DNA of 16,768 bases. Source: Bacteroidales bacterium. Its GTDB lineage: Bacteria; Bacteroidota; Bacteroidia; Bacteroidales; JAOZMU01. The stretch covers positions 1 through 16,768 of the forward strand of contig JAOZMU010000017.1 of assembly GCA_029934165.1 (NCBI GenBank). The letters run 5' to 3'. The translations under genes were made by a program, and so were the position numbers. Position 1 is the stretch's first letter. Each line of letters opens with the position of its first letter. The notes beneath the pieces were generated by a model. It was not told the origin of the DNA, ran no database searches, and saw nothing but the letters and a program-made list of their open reading frames with translations. This document shows positions 8,117-15,803 of the stretch, piece after piece.

Positions 8117-8959
8117 CTATTGCGGTATCCTTTCTATCAACTTTTGCTCATTAATTTTATAAATTCGGTATGCTATAAGAAAAAACACACTACAAAGGAG
8201 GCTACTTATCCAAAAATTTGTATCGAAACTCGGATTGCCACCGATGGCTAATTCACGAGTTGTTATAAAAATATACGCAAGTGGATTATATTCAATTACA
8301 TTTCGTATCAACGAACTTTCAATATTACTGGAGTAAATTACGGGGGTAATATATATAACTAAAGCTGTTGCTTTTATTAACACATTATAAATATCTATTG
8401 CAACAACCTCTATAACAGCTAATAACAATCCCGTTCCAAGCCAAAACAGTATCGCAGGAATAATTGTAAGCGGCATTAATAGGATTTGAAAGGTAGGATA
8501 AACTTTAAAAAAAGCAAGTGAAAGTAGTACAATTAATATTGTTATCAAATACGTTATTGTATGTACTAATGTTTTTTGGATTATGACAACTTCATGAGGG
8601 AAATTATTATGTATAATTAATTTTGCCGATGTGGTAATTAGTGTTGATATACTGAGACAATACCCAAGCGTAAAATTCCACAATGTAACACTGATAAGTA
8701 AAAATGCTGTATATGGAATAGTTGTATCACCAGGATTGAATAGCCCAGCTTTGTGTAAAAATAACCATATAACAATTGTGAATAGTGGATTAATCACCAT
8801 CCAAGCAAAGCCAGTAAATGATTTTTTATACTGGCTTAACAAATCTATTTTCGTAAGTTGTTTTATTAAATCGTAGTTTTCTTTTATCGCCCTTATGGAC
8901 TTAATCCCGTTTACCTTTTTTGAAGTTTCTGGCGTTATTTCTATTTTTTTTTTTGACAT
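8117..8959 (-). CDS. ABC-2 type polysaccharide export permease (Wzm/KpsM/TagG-like)
   Basis: The preferred start is ATG at 8959 (280 aa, MSKKKIEITPE), the family's usual length. The frame stays open to an ATG at 9034, but that reading adds 25 residues and would run across a palindrome. A charged cytoplasmic N-terminus (about 1-48) is followed by about six hydrophobic segments, roughly 51-68, 82-105, 131-152, 158-183, 193-210 and 248-266. IEYNPLAYIFITTRELAIGG (221-240) is the conserved loop before the last segment. It forms the inner-membrane channel for an undecaprenyl-linked or otherwise lipid-linked glycan, driven by the ATPase encoded next. It is the first gene of the cluster, so a promoter should lie between 8960 and about 9230. 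Confidence 0.9.
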   Translation of the reverse strand: MSKKKIEITPETSKKVNGIKSIRAIKENYDLIKQLTKIDLLSQYKKSFTGFAWMVINPLFTIVIWLFLHKAGLFNPGDTTIPYTAFLLISVTLWNFTLGYCLSISTLITTSAKLIIHNNFPHEVVIIQKTLVHTITYLITILIVLLSLAFFKVYPTFQILLMPLTIIPAILFWLGTGLLLAVIEVVAIDIYNVLIKATALVIYITPVIYSSNIESSLIRNVIEYNPLAYIFITTRELAIGGNPSFDTNFWISSLLCSVFFLIAYRIYKINEQKLIERIPQ

Positions 8960-8982
8960 GAAATTTGTCTGTTTGGAATTTA

Positions 8983-8995
8983 TACCGAGTCGGTA
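8983..8995. promoter_or_regulatory. 13-bp palindrome upstream of the glycan cluster
   Basis: TACCGAGTCGGTA is a perfect palindrome around a central G. It lies 24-36 bp upstream of the permease start at 8959, a position suited to an operator or to a leader hairpin. A one-mismatch partner sits immediately after the cluster's last gene (2736-2750). The regulator is unknown. Confidence 0.5.
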
Positions 8996-9034
8996 TTGAC
9001 ACTTATCAAATAGCAATGTGTATGACATTTCCAA

Positions 9035-9230
9035 TGTATAAAAACATATTGCTCTAATAATCAGTAGTTTAAATAATTTTTGCGGATTTTACAAGGTGTT
9101 GATTTACAGGCGTTTACAAAATACAATTTAAAAATGTCATACATATTGAAATAGACTTATAATTCTTTTTGATAATCAATTGATGATAAGGTATTTACGA
9201 TGCTATTTGAAAACTGTTTGGTCAATAAAA
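9035..9230. other. Intergenic region without a recognised gene
   Basis: This AT-rich stretch lies upstream of the permease. All frames are short. On the minus strand, TTG followed at about 21 nt by TTTG (region 9015-9050) weakly resembles a Bacteroidota promoter, but the -7 element is not exact. Confidence 0.4.
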
Positions 9231-9256
9231 AAATGCAAAAGATTAATTTTGCATTT
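9231..9256 (-). terminator. Terminator downstream of the nSTAND-WD40 gene
   Basis: A perfect 10-bp stem, AAATGCAAAA with TTTTGCATTT, has a 6-nt loop. Read on the minus strand it is followed by a run of seven Ts (9225-9231 region). It would end transcription of the SIR2-TIR/STAND operon about 280 bp after the last stop codon, just beyond repeat R2 copy A. Confidence 0.75.
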
Positions 9257-9262
9257 AGTAAG

Positions 9263-9521
9263 GCAATTCACAATATATAATTAACCAATTTGCACGCATG
9301 TAAGGTCTAAGACCTATTTAATGTTGCTTACGCATTTCTGCAAAGTTCACTTAATCAGCGAAATATGAACAAGTAAATATGTAAAAACTTTTGTATGAGT
9401 GCTTATTTTGAGCTTTAACAATTCAAAAAATGCGATAATATCGGGATATTTGAGTGTTTTTTGAAGCCGTTAAAGGTTAAAATAACAAGTGCATAAGGTT
9501 AATTATTATTTGTGATTTGCC
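9263..9521 (+). repeat. Repeat family R2, copy A (split by an R1 insertion)
   Basis: This repeat pairs with copy B at 14684-14840 in the same orientation. Positions 9464-9521 are identical to 14783-14840 over 58 bases, and the part 9404-9463 is very similar. The left part, GCAATTCACAATATATAA to GCACGCA, also matches. Between the two halves lies about 104 bp absent from copy B, which is an inverted R1 element. The copy ends 11 bp short of the nSTAND-WD40 stop codon. The stem of a minus-strand terminator (9231-9256) lies directly beyond its left edge, the same arrangement as at copy B. Confidence 0.85.
9300..9404 (-). repeat. Repeat family R1, copy 4, inserted into R2 copy A
   Basis: Read on the minus strand it starts AAGCACTCATACAAAAGTT and ends TAAATAGGTCTTAGACCTTAC. 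These match the two ends of R1 copies 1 and 3. The middle differs and the total is about 105 bp against 93 bp for copy 1. R2 copy B shows the uninterrupted site (GCACGCAGGTATTTTGAG), so this is an insertion with a natural empty-site control. No clear target duplication is seen. Confidence 0.7.
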
Positions 9522-9532
9522 AAAATCATAGC

Positions 9533-12500
9533 TCAAATAACTATTTTAAGTTTTTCCAGTTTCTTACGAGTTTGACTATCAATGCTCCAAACATTTCCGT
9601 ATGTTTTTTCGACATCAATAAGACGAATAATTTCGCTCGGTGCAATTGGCCAATGACGTATTGTTTTATCAGCCGAGATTGATAGAACGTATTTACCATT
9701 ATCTGTAAATTGGGCAGACAATACGTCGTCTTTGTGTCGGATAAATTTGAATACTTCTACACCAGAAAAATTCCAAATTCTAATAGTTTTATCTCGACTT
9801 GCAGATAAAATTGTTTCATTATTGTCCGAAAATTCTAACGAATTAACAGCTCCTTCGTGTCCGAGAAAAGTGTTAATTTCTTCGCCAGTTTTCACATCCC
9901 AAAGTTTGATGGTTTCGTCGTAACTTCCTGTGGCAATGTATTTTCCATCTTTAGAGAATGTGCCAGTGATTACCATTGCCGAATGTCCAAAAAGTGTTAT
10001 CAAGTGCTTTCCATCAACGCTCCAAACCATTGCATTATAATCGTCTGATGTTGTAATAATTTTTGTGCCGTCTTGTGAGAACTCGGCACTATTAACCCAA
10101 TTTTCATGTCCTTTAAGACGGTGCAAAATATTCCCTTCCGTATCCCAAATTATTGCTGAATTATCTCTGCCACAGCTAATTATCTTTTTATTATCCGGAG
10201 AAAATCTAACCGAAAGAATTATTTCGCTATGTCCGTGTAAAATTTGTTTTTTTTGCCCTTCTAATGTCCACAAAATGATTGTTCCGTCTTCGCTTCCTGT
10301 TGCAATATAATTACCATCGGAAGAGAAATCTGCGCACATAATAGTATTAGAGTGTCCTTTTAATGTGCGTATTTCTTTACCTTGAGTTGTCCAAAGTTGT
10401 GCAATACTTCCCTGCGTAGAAAGGATTATTCGTTTATCCTGAGAATAGCAAGCATTATTTATTCTTTGCGCAAATCTTAGTAGTGGTGCAGCAATGGATT
10501 TTTTCCAAATACGTACCGTTTTATCACTCGAAGCAGTGAGTATAAATTTTCCGTTTGGAGATATTGTTGCCTGCGTAACTTGTCCTGCGTGTCCGGTGAA
10601 AGTCTGAATATTGATTCCGTTCATAGACCAAAGTCTTGCCGTATTATCATAAGCACCAGTAACTAACAGAGTGTCAATATCATTACTATAAAACTCAAGT
10701 GAATTTACAATACCATTATGACCACGTATAATTTGTTTTGTTTTGTTATTTACAAAGTCTAAAATATGAACACAACTATCGCTCATCGCTCCAGCTACGT
10801 ATTTTTCGTCTGGCGTGAAACGAATAGCATTAATTTTAGAATCCAAGTCCGAAGAGTGTAATTCTTCTCCAAAACTATTCCAGATAACTACTTTTTGGTC
10901 AGCACCTGCGGTTGCAATGTATTTTCCACTTGACGAAAAAACGGCATCAACAACATCATTGGTGTGCAACTCTAATTCAATAGCTTGATTATCAGCAAGA
11001 TTCCAGATTATCGCAATATTATCATTTCCAGACGTAATTAATTTTTTTCCATCTAAAGAAAAATAAGCTCGATTAACCTCTTCTTTATGTTTCAAAAATT
11101 CCCGAATCAAATTTCCTTCAATATCCCAAATTTTTGCTGTTCCGTCATCACTAGCCGTTACGACAAATTTTCCATCATTAGAAAATGTAGCACAATTTAT
11201 TTTTTCCGTATGTTTATCCAGAGATTGAGTAGCATTACCATTAGAATCGTGAATTGTAGCTATTTGACCACTCACAGAAACATAGTACTTACCATCGGGC
11301 GAGAAACTTACATAAGAGTAAGGAGCATTATCTTCTGTCATTATATTATAAAAACTATTCTTGTAGTAGCTATTTCGTATTGCTCTGGTGGCTAGAGGAG
11401 TGGGCTTCGATTTGTAGGCATTTTCACCCAGTCTGAAAGCAAGTGTCGGGTTTGTAGAGTTTAGCAGCAAGGCATTCGATGCAATTAGTAATGAGTTAGA
11501 TTTCGCCTCACTATTTTCCGCTTTTGTCTTTTGCTGAAAGGCATAAACACCAGCAATAATGGCAACTACACACCCAATTGTAATGGCAACTAAAACTCGA
11601 CGGAAATTTTTAATCTTTTGCTTATGAGTTTTCAGTGCTTGTTTTGCCTTTTCTTCAATAATTTGTCGTTCTGCTTCGAGCTTCTCTTTTTGCTGCTTTT
11701 TTATTAGTGTCAGCTCTTTTTCTCTTGCTATTCGCCTTTCTTCTTCGAGTCTAATGTCTCTATTTTCTCTAACAACAGGGACGATAACATCGTGTACTAA
11801 CTCTAAGTGTTCACCGCCACTCATAACGACGTTCCGAATTATTCGCCTGTTTATTAAGGTGTTAACGTCAAAATCGGCAATGTCATTCTGTAAGAGTAAA
11901 TCGTTTTTATGTTGTAGTTTACGATACCCATCTACTGTAAGCAATTGATTTTCAATAACTTTGCGCACATTTGTACCTAAATCATGGGTACTATGATAAT
12001 AAAAATTACGTAGTATCGTAGAAATAACAACTTTTTCTAAAACCGAATTGCTGATTCCCTCTTCATTATTTTGTATTCGTAGTTCGTTTATTTGGTAGCA
12101 AATCAAGCTCAACAAAAAAGGCTCTACACTATAATTATCCCAAACATCTTGATTTTCAGTGTCTTCATATTCGCTATCGGCTGGCGTTTCAGAGAAAATT
12201 AAATCAACAATTTTGGCTGCATTATCCTCAGAAATAATTTCTTTACCTGGCTCATAAACAGCTTCAATAGCATTATCGCGGTTCATCTGAGAAATGCGGT
12301 ATCGTGATTTTTTCAGAGAAGGAATATAACTGTTAAATCCCTCTAAATGAGGTAAAAAATCTTCACGTAAGCTAATTATTACCCTGAAATTTTGGTCGCT
12401 AAAGGTAAACGGAATATCATTTCTGTACTTTTCTTGAACAGATATTGGTATCTGATTCTCGACTAAATTAGTGAGTTCTGTAATAAATTCGTTGGCTTGT

Positions 12501-12955
12501 TTTTGATTGTGCTTGCCATGAGTAAATATTTCTTCAAACTGGTCAAAAATAAGCACAGGCGTCGCCATACCGCCAAGTATTTCTACAGTGTGGAAATATT
12601 CCCACAGGCTCAGATTACCAAAGTCGGTAATTTCCTTATCCTTTTTATTTATTTGCTCAATAATAGAAATTTTCGCTTGGGTAATTGGCGAAGTATTTTT
12701 ATCACTAAAGTTGATACGCAAATAAATCGGTAGGTGAAATTGCTTGCGTAATTTTGGCATTATTCCTGCCCGAAGTAGTGATGTTTTCCCTAATCCAGAT
12801 TTACCAAAAAGTACTGTTACAATATTTCTTTGAACTGAATGTAGAAGCTCTTTCGTTTCCTTTTTTCGCCCATGAAAAAAAGCCTGATGCTCTTCATCAT
12901 AAGCATCAAGACCTAAATAGGGATATTGGTTGTTGACTGTCAGTTTTGCTTTCAT
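9533..12955 (-). CDS. nSTAND-family ATPase with membrane segment and 14 WD40 repeats
   Basis: The protein has 1140 aa. It opens with the nSTAND1-type signature YPYLGLDAYDEEHQAFFHGR (11-30), then Walker A GKSGLGKTS (51-59) and Walker B LIFDQFEE (135-142), with a helical STAND region to about 395. A charged coiled coil (about 400-450) leads to one hydrophobic segment (about 453-474, VLVAITIGCVVAIIAGVYAF). Basic residues (KIKNFRR) just before it suggest the ATPase is cytoplasmic. From about 545 to 1110 I count 14 WD40-like units (for example FSNDGKFVVTASDDGTAKIWD), enough for two seven-bladed propellers. STAND proteins are ATP-driven switches that assemble when a sensor domain binds its trigger; the propellers are the likely sensor. 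It follows the SIR2-TIR gene by 63 bp on the same strand and probably controls that effector. The trigger is unknown. Confidence 0.88.
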   Translation of the reverse strand: MKAKLTVNNQYPYLGLDAYDEEHQAFFHGRKKETKELLHSVQRNIVTVLFGKSGLGKTSLLRAGIMPKLRKQFHLPIYLRINFSDKNTSPITQAKISIIEQINKKDKEITDFGNLSLWEYFHTVEILGGMATPVLIFDQFEEIFTHGKHNQKQANEFITELTNLVENQIPISVQEKYRNDIPFTFSDQNFRVIISLREDFLPHLEGFNSYIPSLKKSRYRISQMNRDNAIEAVYEPGKEIISEDNAAKIVDLIFSETPADSEYEDTENQDVWDNYSVEPFLLSLICYQINELRIQNNEEGISNSVLEKVVISTILRNFYYHSTHDLGTNVRKVIENQLLTVDGYRKLQHKNDLLLQNDIADFDVNTLINRRIIRNVVMSGGEHLELVHDVIVPVVRENRDIRLEEERRIAREKELTLIKKQQKEKLEAERQIIEEKAKQALKTHKQKIKNFRRVLVAITIGCVVAIIAGVYAFQQKTKAENSEAKSNSLLIASNALLLNSTNPTLAFRLGENAYKSKPTPLATRAIRNSYYKNSFYNIMTEDNAPYSYVSFSPDGKYYVSVSGQIATIHDSNGNATQSLDKHTEKINCATFSNDGKFVVTASDDGTAKIWDIEGNLIREFLKHKEEVNRAYFSLDGKKLITSGNDNIAIIWNLADNQAIELELHTNDVVDAVFSSSGKYIATAGADQKVVIWNSFGEELHSSDLDSKINAIRFTPDEKYVAGAMSDSCVHILDFVNNKTKQIIRGHNGIVNSLEFYSNDIDTLLVTGAYDNTARLWSMNGINIQTFTGHAGQVTQATISPNGKFILTASSDKTVRIWKKSIAAPLLRFAQRINNACYSQDKRIILSTQGSIAQLWTTQGKEIRTLKGHSNTIMCADFSSDGNYIATGSEDGTIILWTLEGQKKQILHGHSEIILSVRFSPDNKKIISCGRDNSAIIWDTEGNILHRLKGHENWVNSAEFSQDGTKIITTSDDYNAMVWSVDGKHLITLFGHSAMVITGTFSKDGKYIATGSYDETIKLWDVKTGEEINTFLGHEGAVNSLEFSDNNETILSASRDKTIRIWNFSGVEVFKFIRHKDDVLSAQFTDNGKYVLSISADKTIRHWPIAPSEIIRLIDVEKTYGNVWSIDSQTRKKLEKLKIVI

Positions 12956-13018
12956 ACGGTGTAACTATATTTCACAATTCAAATTTAAGGAAAAAAATTG
13001 AGACAACAAGTTTTTGCA

Positions 13019-14299
13019 CTACAATAACTGTAATTGTGGAATTACATCTTTCAAAACATCACAACCTAATACATTTTGCATAGGTATTGATTTCAAAAAC
13101 TCTGGTATTCTCGCGTCAGAGTCGGTTATATCACCTATTAAATATGGAATAATAAAAGAAGTGGCACCTTCGTCTTCAAAAAAACTTCGTCGCGATTTTG
13201 CAAACTGCCATTCTGTCTTTTTGTAATTGTCGGTGAGCGAACTGTTTGATACAAAGGTAATAAACAGGATACAGCTTTTTATTTGATTACGAATTTTTTT
13301 TCGCGCATTATGGTCAGATAGGGAGTCTGATTCTTCGTGCCAAATTTCTATTCCGTTGTCAGAGAGTATCTGGATAAAAGGCTCGACAATATATTTGTCT
13401 GATGGGTGGTACGAGAAAAAAACTCCGCCTTCGTATCTCTTAGCTACACTGGTTGATTTTCGTTTTTGCCAGCGTTCATACATTTCGTTTATAAATGAGA
13501 CCACATTGTTTCCATTTGTAAACTCGGGCTGATAAATTTCGGCTCTGTTTTTTCGTAATACGTCTAACGAAGCAGTATTTGTGTAATTATTTTCAACTAA
13601 AAATTTTATATTTTCTCCTTTTGAAAGAGACTCATTTGAAATTGTTCTTATGAATATTAAATTTGTATAATCGGGCAAATTACAACCCAAATATAAATGA
13701 CCTTTTCCATCAATTTCAGAATAGAGCTTTTGTCCGATAGTCGCGCCAGATACAATAGCAAAAAGATATTCTATCAACTCTTCGTCTGTCCTTGCGCAAC
13801 CACTCTGTAATTTGATGTTCCCTAAAAGATTGAATATTAAAGCCTTATGGTTTTTATTGATAATAGGACGAACTGCCGTTGGAGTGGGGGAGTGATTGAT
13901 AATCTCGATAGAATCGTCTTCCGAACAGCGTATTTTAGTTAATGCTTCTTCAAGAAAATTATCAAAAGATAGTGAAAGGAATACCTTAAACTCATCAATT
14001 TGTGCAAGCTTTATTAGTGGTTCTAAGTTGATATCTTCTATTGATATGTCATTGAAAACTGGGCGTATCATCGAATTTATGAAAGTGCTATTTTGGTGGT
14101 TTGATATAAAAGAATAAAGGTTACTACCTTTGGGGTCAAGGTTTAACCGCTCTGCCAATTTCAGGGTAATATACTCATAAATTGGTAGTTGCGTATTGTT
14201 ATCTGTCTTCACTAAAATAAGCTCAGGACCAATTATTGGCACGATTAGCTCATCTTGGAGTAGAGTGAAAAATATTTCCCAATTAAATCCTTTTTCCAT
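13019..14299 (-). CDS. SIR2-like/TIR two-domain protein, candidate immune effector
   Basis: The protein has 426 aa. Residues about 1-270 have the outline of a SIR2-like fold: ELIVPIIGPEL (17-27, at the nucleotide-loop position), FKVFLSLSFDNFLEEAL (104-120), ALIFNLLGN (153-161) and HLYLGCNLPDYTN (201-213). The usual catalytic Asn (in TxNxD) and His (in HG) positions read Ser and Leu, so NADase activity of this domain is unlikely. Residues about 290-405 form a TIR domain: GGVFFSYHPSDK (291-302), DNGIEIWHEESD (314-325), ILFITFVSNSSL and KKTEW (360-364). E363 is the candidate catalytic Glu for NAD cleavage. No signal peptide is visible. It is the first gene of a two-gene operon with the nSTAND-WD40 ATPase, a pairing that fits defence or cell-suicide signalling. 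The SIR2 call is weaker than the TIR call. Confidence 0.78.
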   Translation of the reverse strand: MEKGFNWEIFFTLLQDELIVPIIGPELILVKTDNNTQLPIYEYITLKLAERLNLDPKGSNLYSFISNHQNSTFINSMIRPVFNDISIEDINLEPLIKLAQIDEFKVFLSLSFDNFLEEALTKIRCSEDDSIEIINHSPTPTAVRPIINKNHKALIFNLLGNIKLQSGCARTDEELIEYLFAIVSGATIGQKLYSEIDGKGHLYLGCNLPDYTNLIFIRTISNESLSKGENIKFLVENNYTNTASLDVLRKNRAEIYQPEFTNGNNVVSFINEMYERWQKRKSTSVAKRYEGGVFFSYHPSDKYIVEPFIQILSDNGIEIWHEESDSLSDHNARKKIRNQIKSCILFITFVSNSSLTDNYKKTEWQFAKSRRSFFEDEGATSFIIPYLIGDITDSDARIPEFLKSIPMQNVLGCDVLKDVIPQLQLL

Positions 14300-14546
14300 T
14301 TAGAAATTATATTTACCAAAAAAACTAGAAAATAACCTTTATTCTTTGTTGTAGCTTAAACTACATCACATATCTTAAATTATAAGAAAAAAGAAATTAA
14401 ATTATAATCGTTTAGATGCTTGATTTACTGATATATATCAAAATGAATTGGTAGCTGCAACTTCAATTCTCGAAACCACAGTTACAAAGGTAGAAATTAA
14501 CTATCATATATCCAAGAAATTAAAACAAAATACACTAATGCAAACA

Positions 14547-14585
14547 AAAAATCACAAAAGTAAATTTAAAAATCACAAAAGTAAA
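14547..14585 (-). promoter_or_regulatory. Tandem 18-bp repeats containing -7-like elements upstream of the TIR/STAND operon
   Basis: AAAAATCACAAAAGTAAA occurs twice, at 14547-14564 and 14568-14585, a period of 21 bp (two helical turns). Read on the minus strand, towards the SIR2-TIR gene, each unit contains TACTTTTG, an exact match to the Bacteroidota -7 consensus TAnnTTTG. They could be duplicated promoter elements or an operator pair about 250-285 bp upstream of the start codon at 14299. No clear -33 element was found. Confidence 0.45.
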
Positions 14586-14631
14586 CTTGTAATGATGTTT
14601 ATTTTTCGATTTTATTTTAGTTAAACTCAAA

Positions 14632-14673
14632 AAAAATCCTACCTTTATTTTTTTATGCAACGGCAGGATTTTT
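14632..14673. terminator. Bidirectional terminator-like hairpin next to R2 copy B
   Basis: AAAAATCCTACC (14632-14643) pairs with GGCAGGATTTTT (14662-14673) with one mismatch and an 18-nt loop. A longer T-run follows on the minus strand than on the plus strand. No gene ends here. It stands in the same position relative to R2 copy B as the terminator at 9231-9256 does to copy A. Confidence 0.6.
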
Positions 14674-14683
14674 ATAGTTTAAA

Positions 14684-14840
14684 GCAATTTACAATATATA
14701 ACTTAGCCAATTTTTGCACGCAGGTATTTTGAGCTTTAATAATTAAAAATGCGATAATATCGGGAATATTTAAGTGTTTTTTAAGCCGTTAAAGGTTAAA
14801 ATAACAAGTGCATAAGGTTAATTATTATTTGTGATTTGCC
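14684..14840 (+). repeat. Repeat family R2, copy B (uninterrupted)
   Basis: This is a 157-bp copy in the same orientation as copy A. It starts GCAATTTACAATATATAA and ends with the 58 bases identical to 9464-9521. With copy A it brackets the SIR2-TIR/nSTAND operon as direct repeats. It lies about 80 bp upstream of the CheR-type gene. No ORF is present, and the conserved part carries no strong hairpin other than the adjoining terminator. Confidence 0.85.
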
Positions 14841-14919
14841 TAAAACAAACATTTGTTCTGACAGTTGATTATCAGAGATTGAAATTATTAATTTAGCATG
14901 ATTTAATACTACAATTCAG

Positions 14920-15777
14920 ATGACAGTTCCCAATTTGCAGAAAATTATTAACACTCGTATGTCTGAGGTTGATTTCAAACGGCTCAGTAATTTTATTTAC
15001 GATAATTTTGGAATAAAAATGCCTCCAGCCAAACGAACAATGTTGCAAAGTAGGCTACACAAGCGTTTGCGAGCTTTGAATATTGACTCATTCTCAAAAT
15101 ATATAGATTACCTATTTAGTAAGGAAGGGTCTGTGGTAGAGGTGATTCAGATGATTGACGTTGTTTCGACCAATAAAACTGATTTTTTTCGCGAGCCAAC
15201 GCACTTTGATTTTATGTCAGAGAAACTTATTCCCTCGATTTTGCAGCAAAGAAGAGTGATGACACCCCTTAAAATCTGGAGTGCCGGCTGTTCTACGGGC
15301 GAAGAACCATACACCCTAGCGATGGTGATGACCGAGATAGCAACAAGAAATCAAAATTTGGACTTTAGTATTTTTGCCACCGATATTTCTACGCGTGCCC
15401 TCAAGCAAGGCGTGAGTGCAATCTACAAAGACGATAGAATTGCGCATATATCTATTGGGTATAAAAAAAAATATTTTCTACGTAGCAAAGACAGAGACAA
15501 ACAAACAGTGAGGCTAATACCACAACTACGAAAAAAAATTGCCTTTCAACGATTAAACTTCATGGATTCATCTTATAATGTAGCAGATTCTTTTGATATA
15601 ATTTTTTGCCGAAACGTGCTTATTTATTTCGACCGCGAAACGCAAGAAAGTGTGATAAATAAATTGTGCCAGAAGCTTAAATCAGGAGGCTATTTTTTCC
15701 TAGGGCATTCAGAATCAATTACAAACATGAGAGTTCCATTAAGACAAGTTCAACCGACCATTTTTGTAAAGATTTGA
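14920..15777 (+). CDS. cheR: CheR-type chemoreceptor glutamate methyltransferase
   Basis: The protein has 285 aa, the normal CheR length. The N-terminal helical domain (about 10-85) contains FGIKMPPAKRTMLQSRLHKR. The family motif TNKTDFFRE is at 84-92. The SAM-binding motif GCSTGEEPYTLA (123-134), FATDIS (152-157) and the late motif FCRNVLIYFD (229-238) are all present. CheR enzymes use SAM to methylate glutamate side chains of chemoreceptors. No receptor, CheA, CheW or CheB is in the window, so its partner is open, and a non-chemotaxis signalling role is possible. The ATG at 14920 is preferred; a second Met at residue 14 is possible. The kinase-like gene starts 26 bp downstream, so the two are probably co-transcribed. 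Confidence 0.93.
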   Translation: MTVPNLQKIINTRMSEVDFKRLSNFIYDNFGIKMPPAKRTMLQSRLHKRLRALNIDSFSKYIDYLFSKEGSVVEVIQMIDVVSTNKTDFFREPTHFDFMSEKLIPSILQQRRVMTPLKIWSAGCSTGEEPYTLAMVMTEIATRNQNLDFSIFATDISTRALKQGVSAIYKDDRIAHISIGYKKKYFLRSKDRDKQTVRLIPQLRKKIAFQRLNFMDSSYNVADSFDIIFCRNVLIYFDRETQESVINKLCQKLKSGGYFFLGHSESITNMRVPLRQVQPTIFVKI

Positions 15778-15803
15778 ATTTGGCAAGATAAATACCTCTG
15801 ATT

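Noticed and set aside
8960..9034. Permease start at the more upstream ATG (9034)
   Set aside because: The extra 25 residues do not resemble the family's N-terminus and would be encoded across a perfect palindrome that looks regulatory. The ATG at 8959 gives the normal length.
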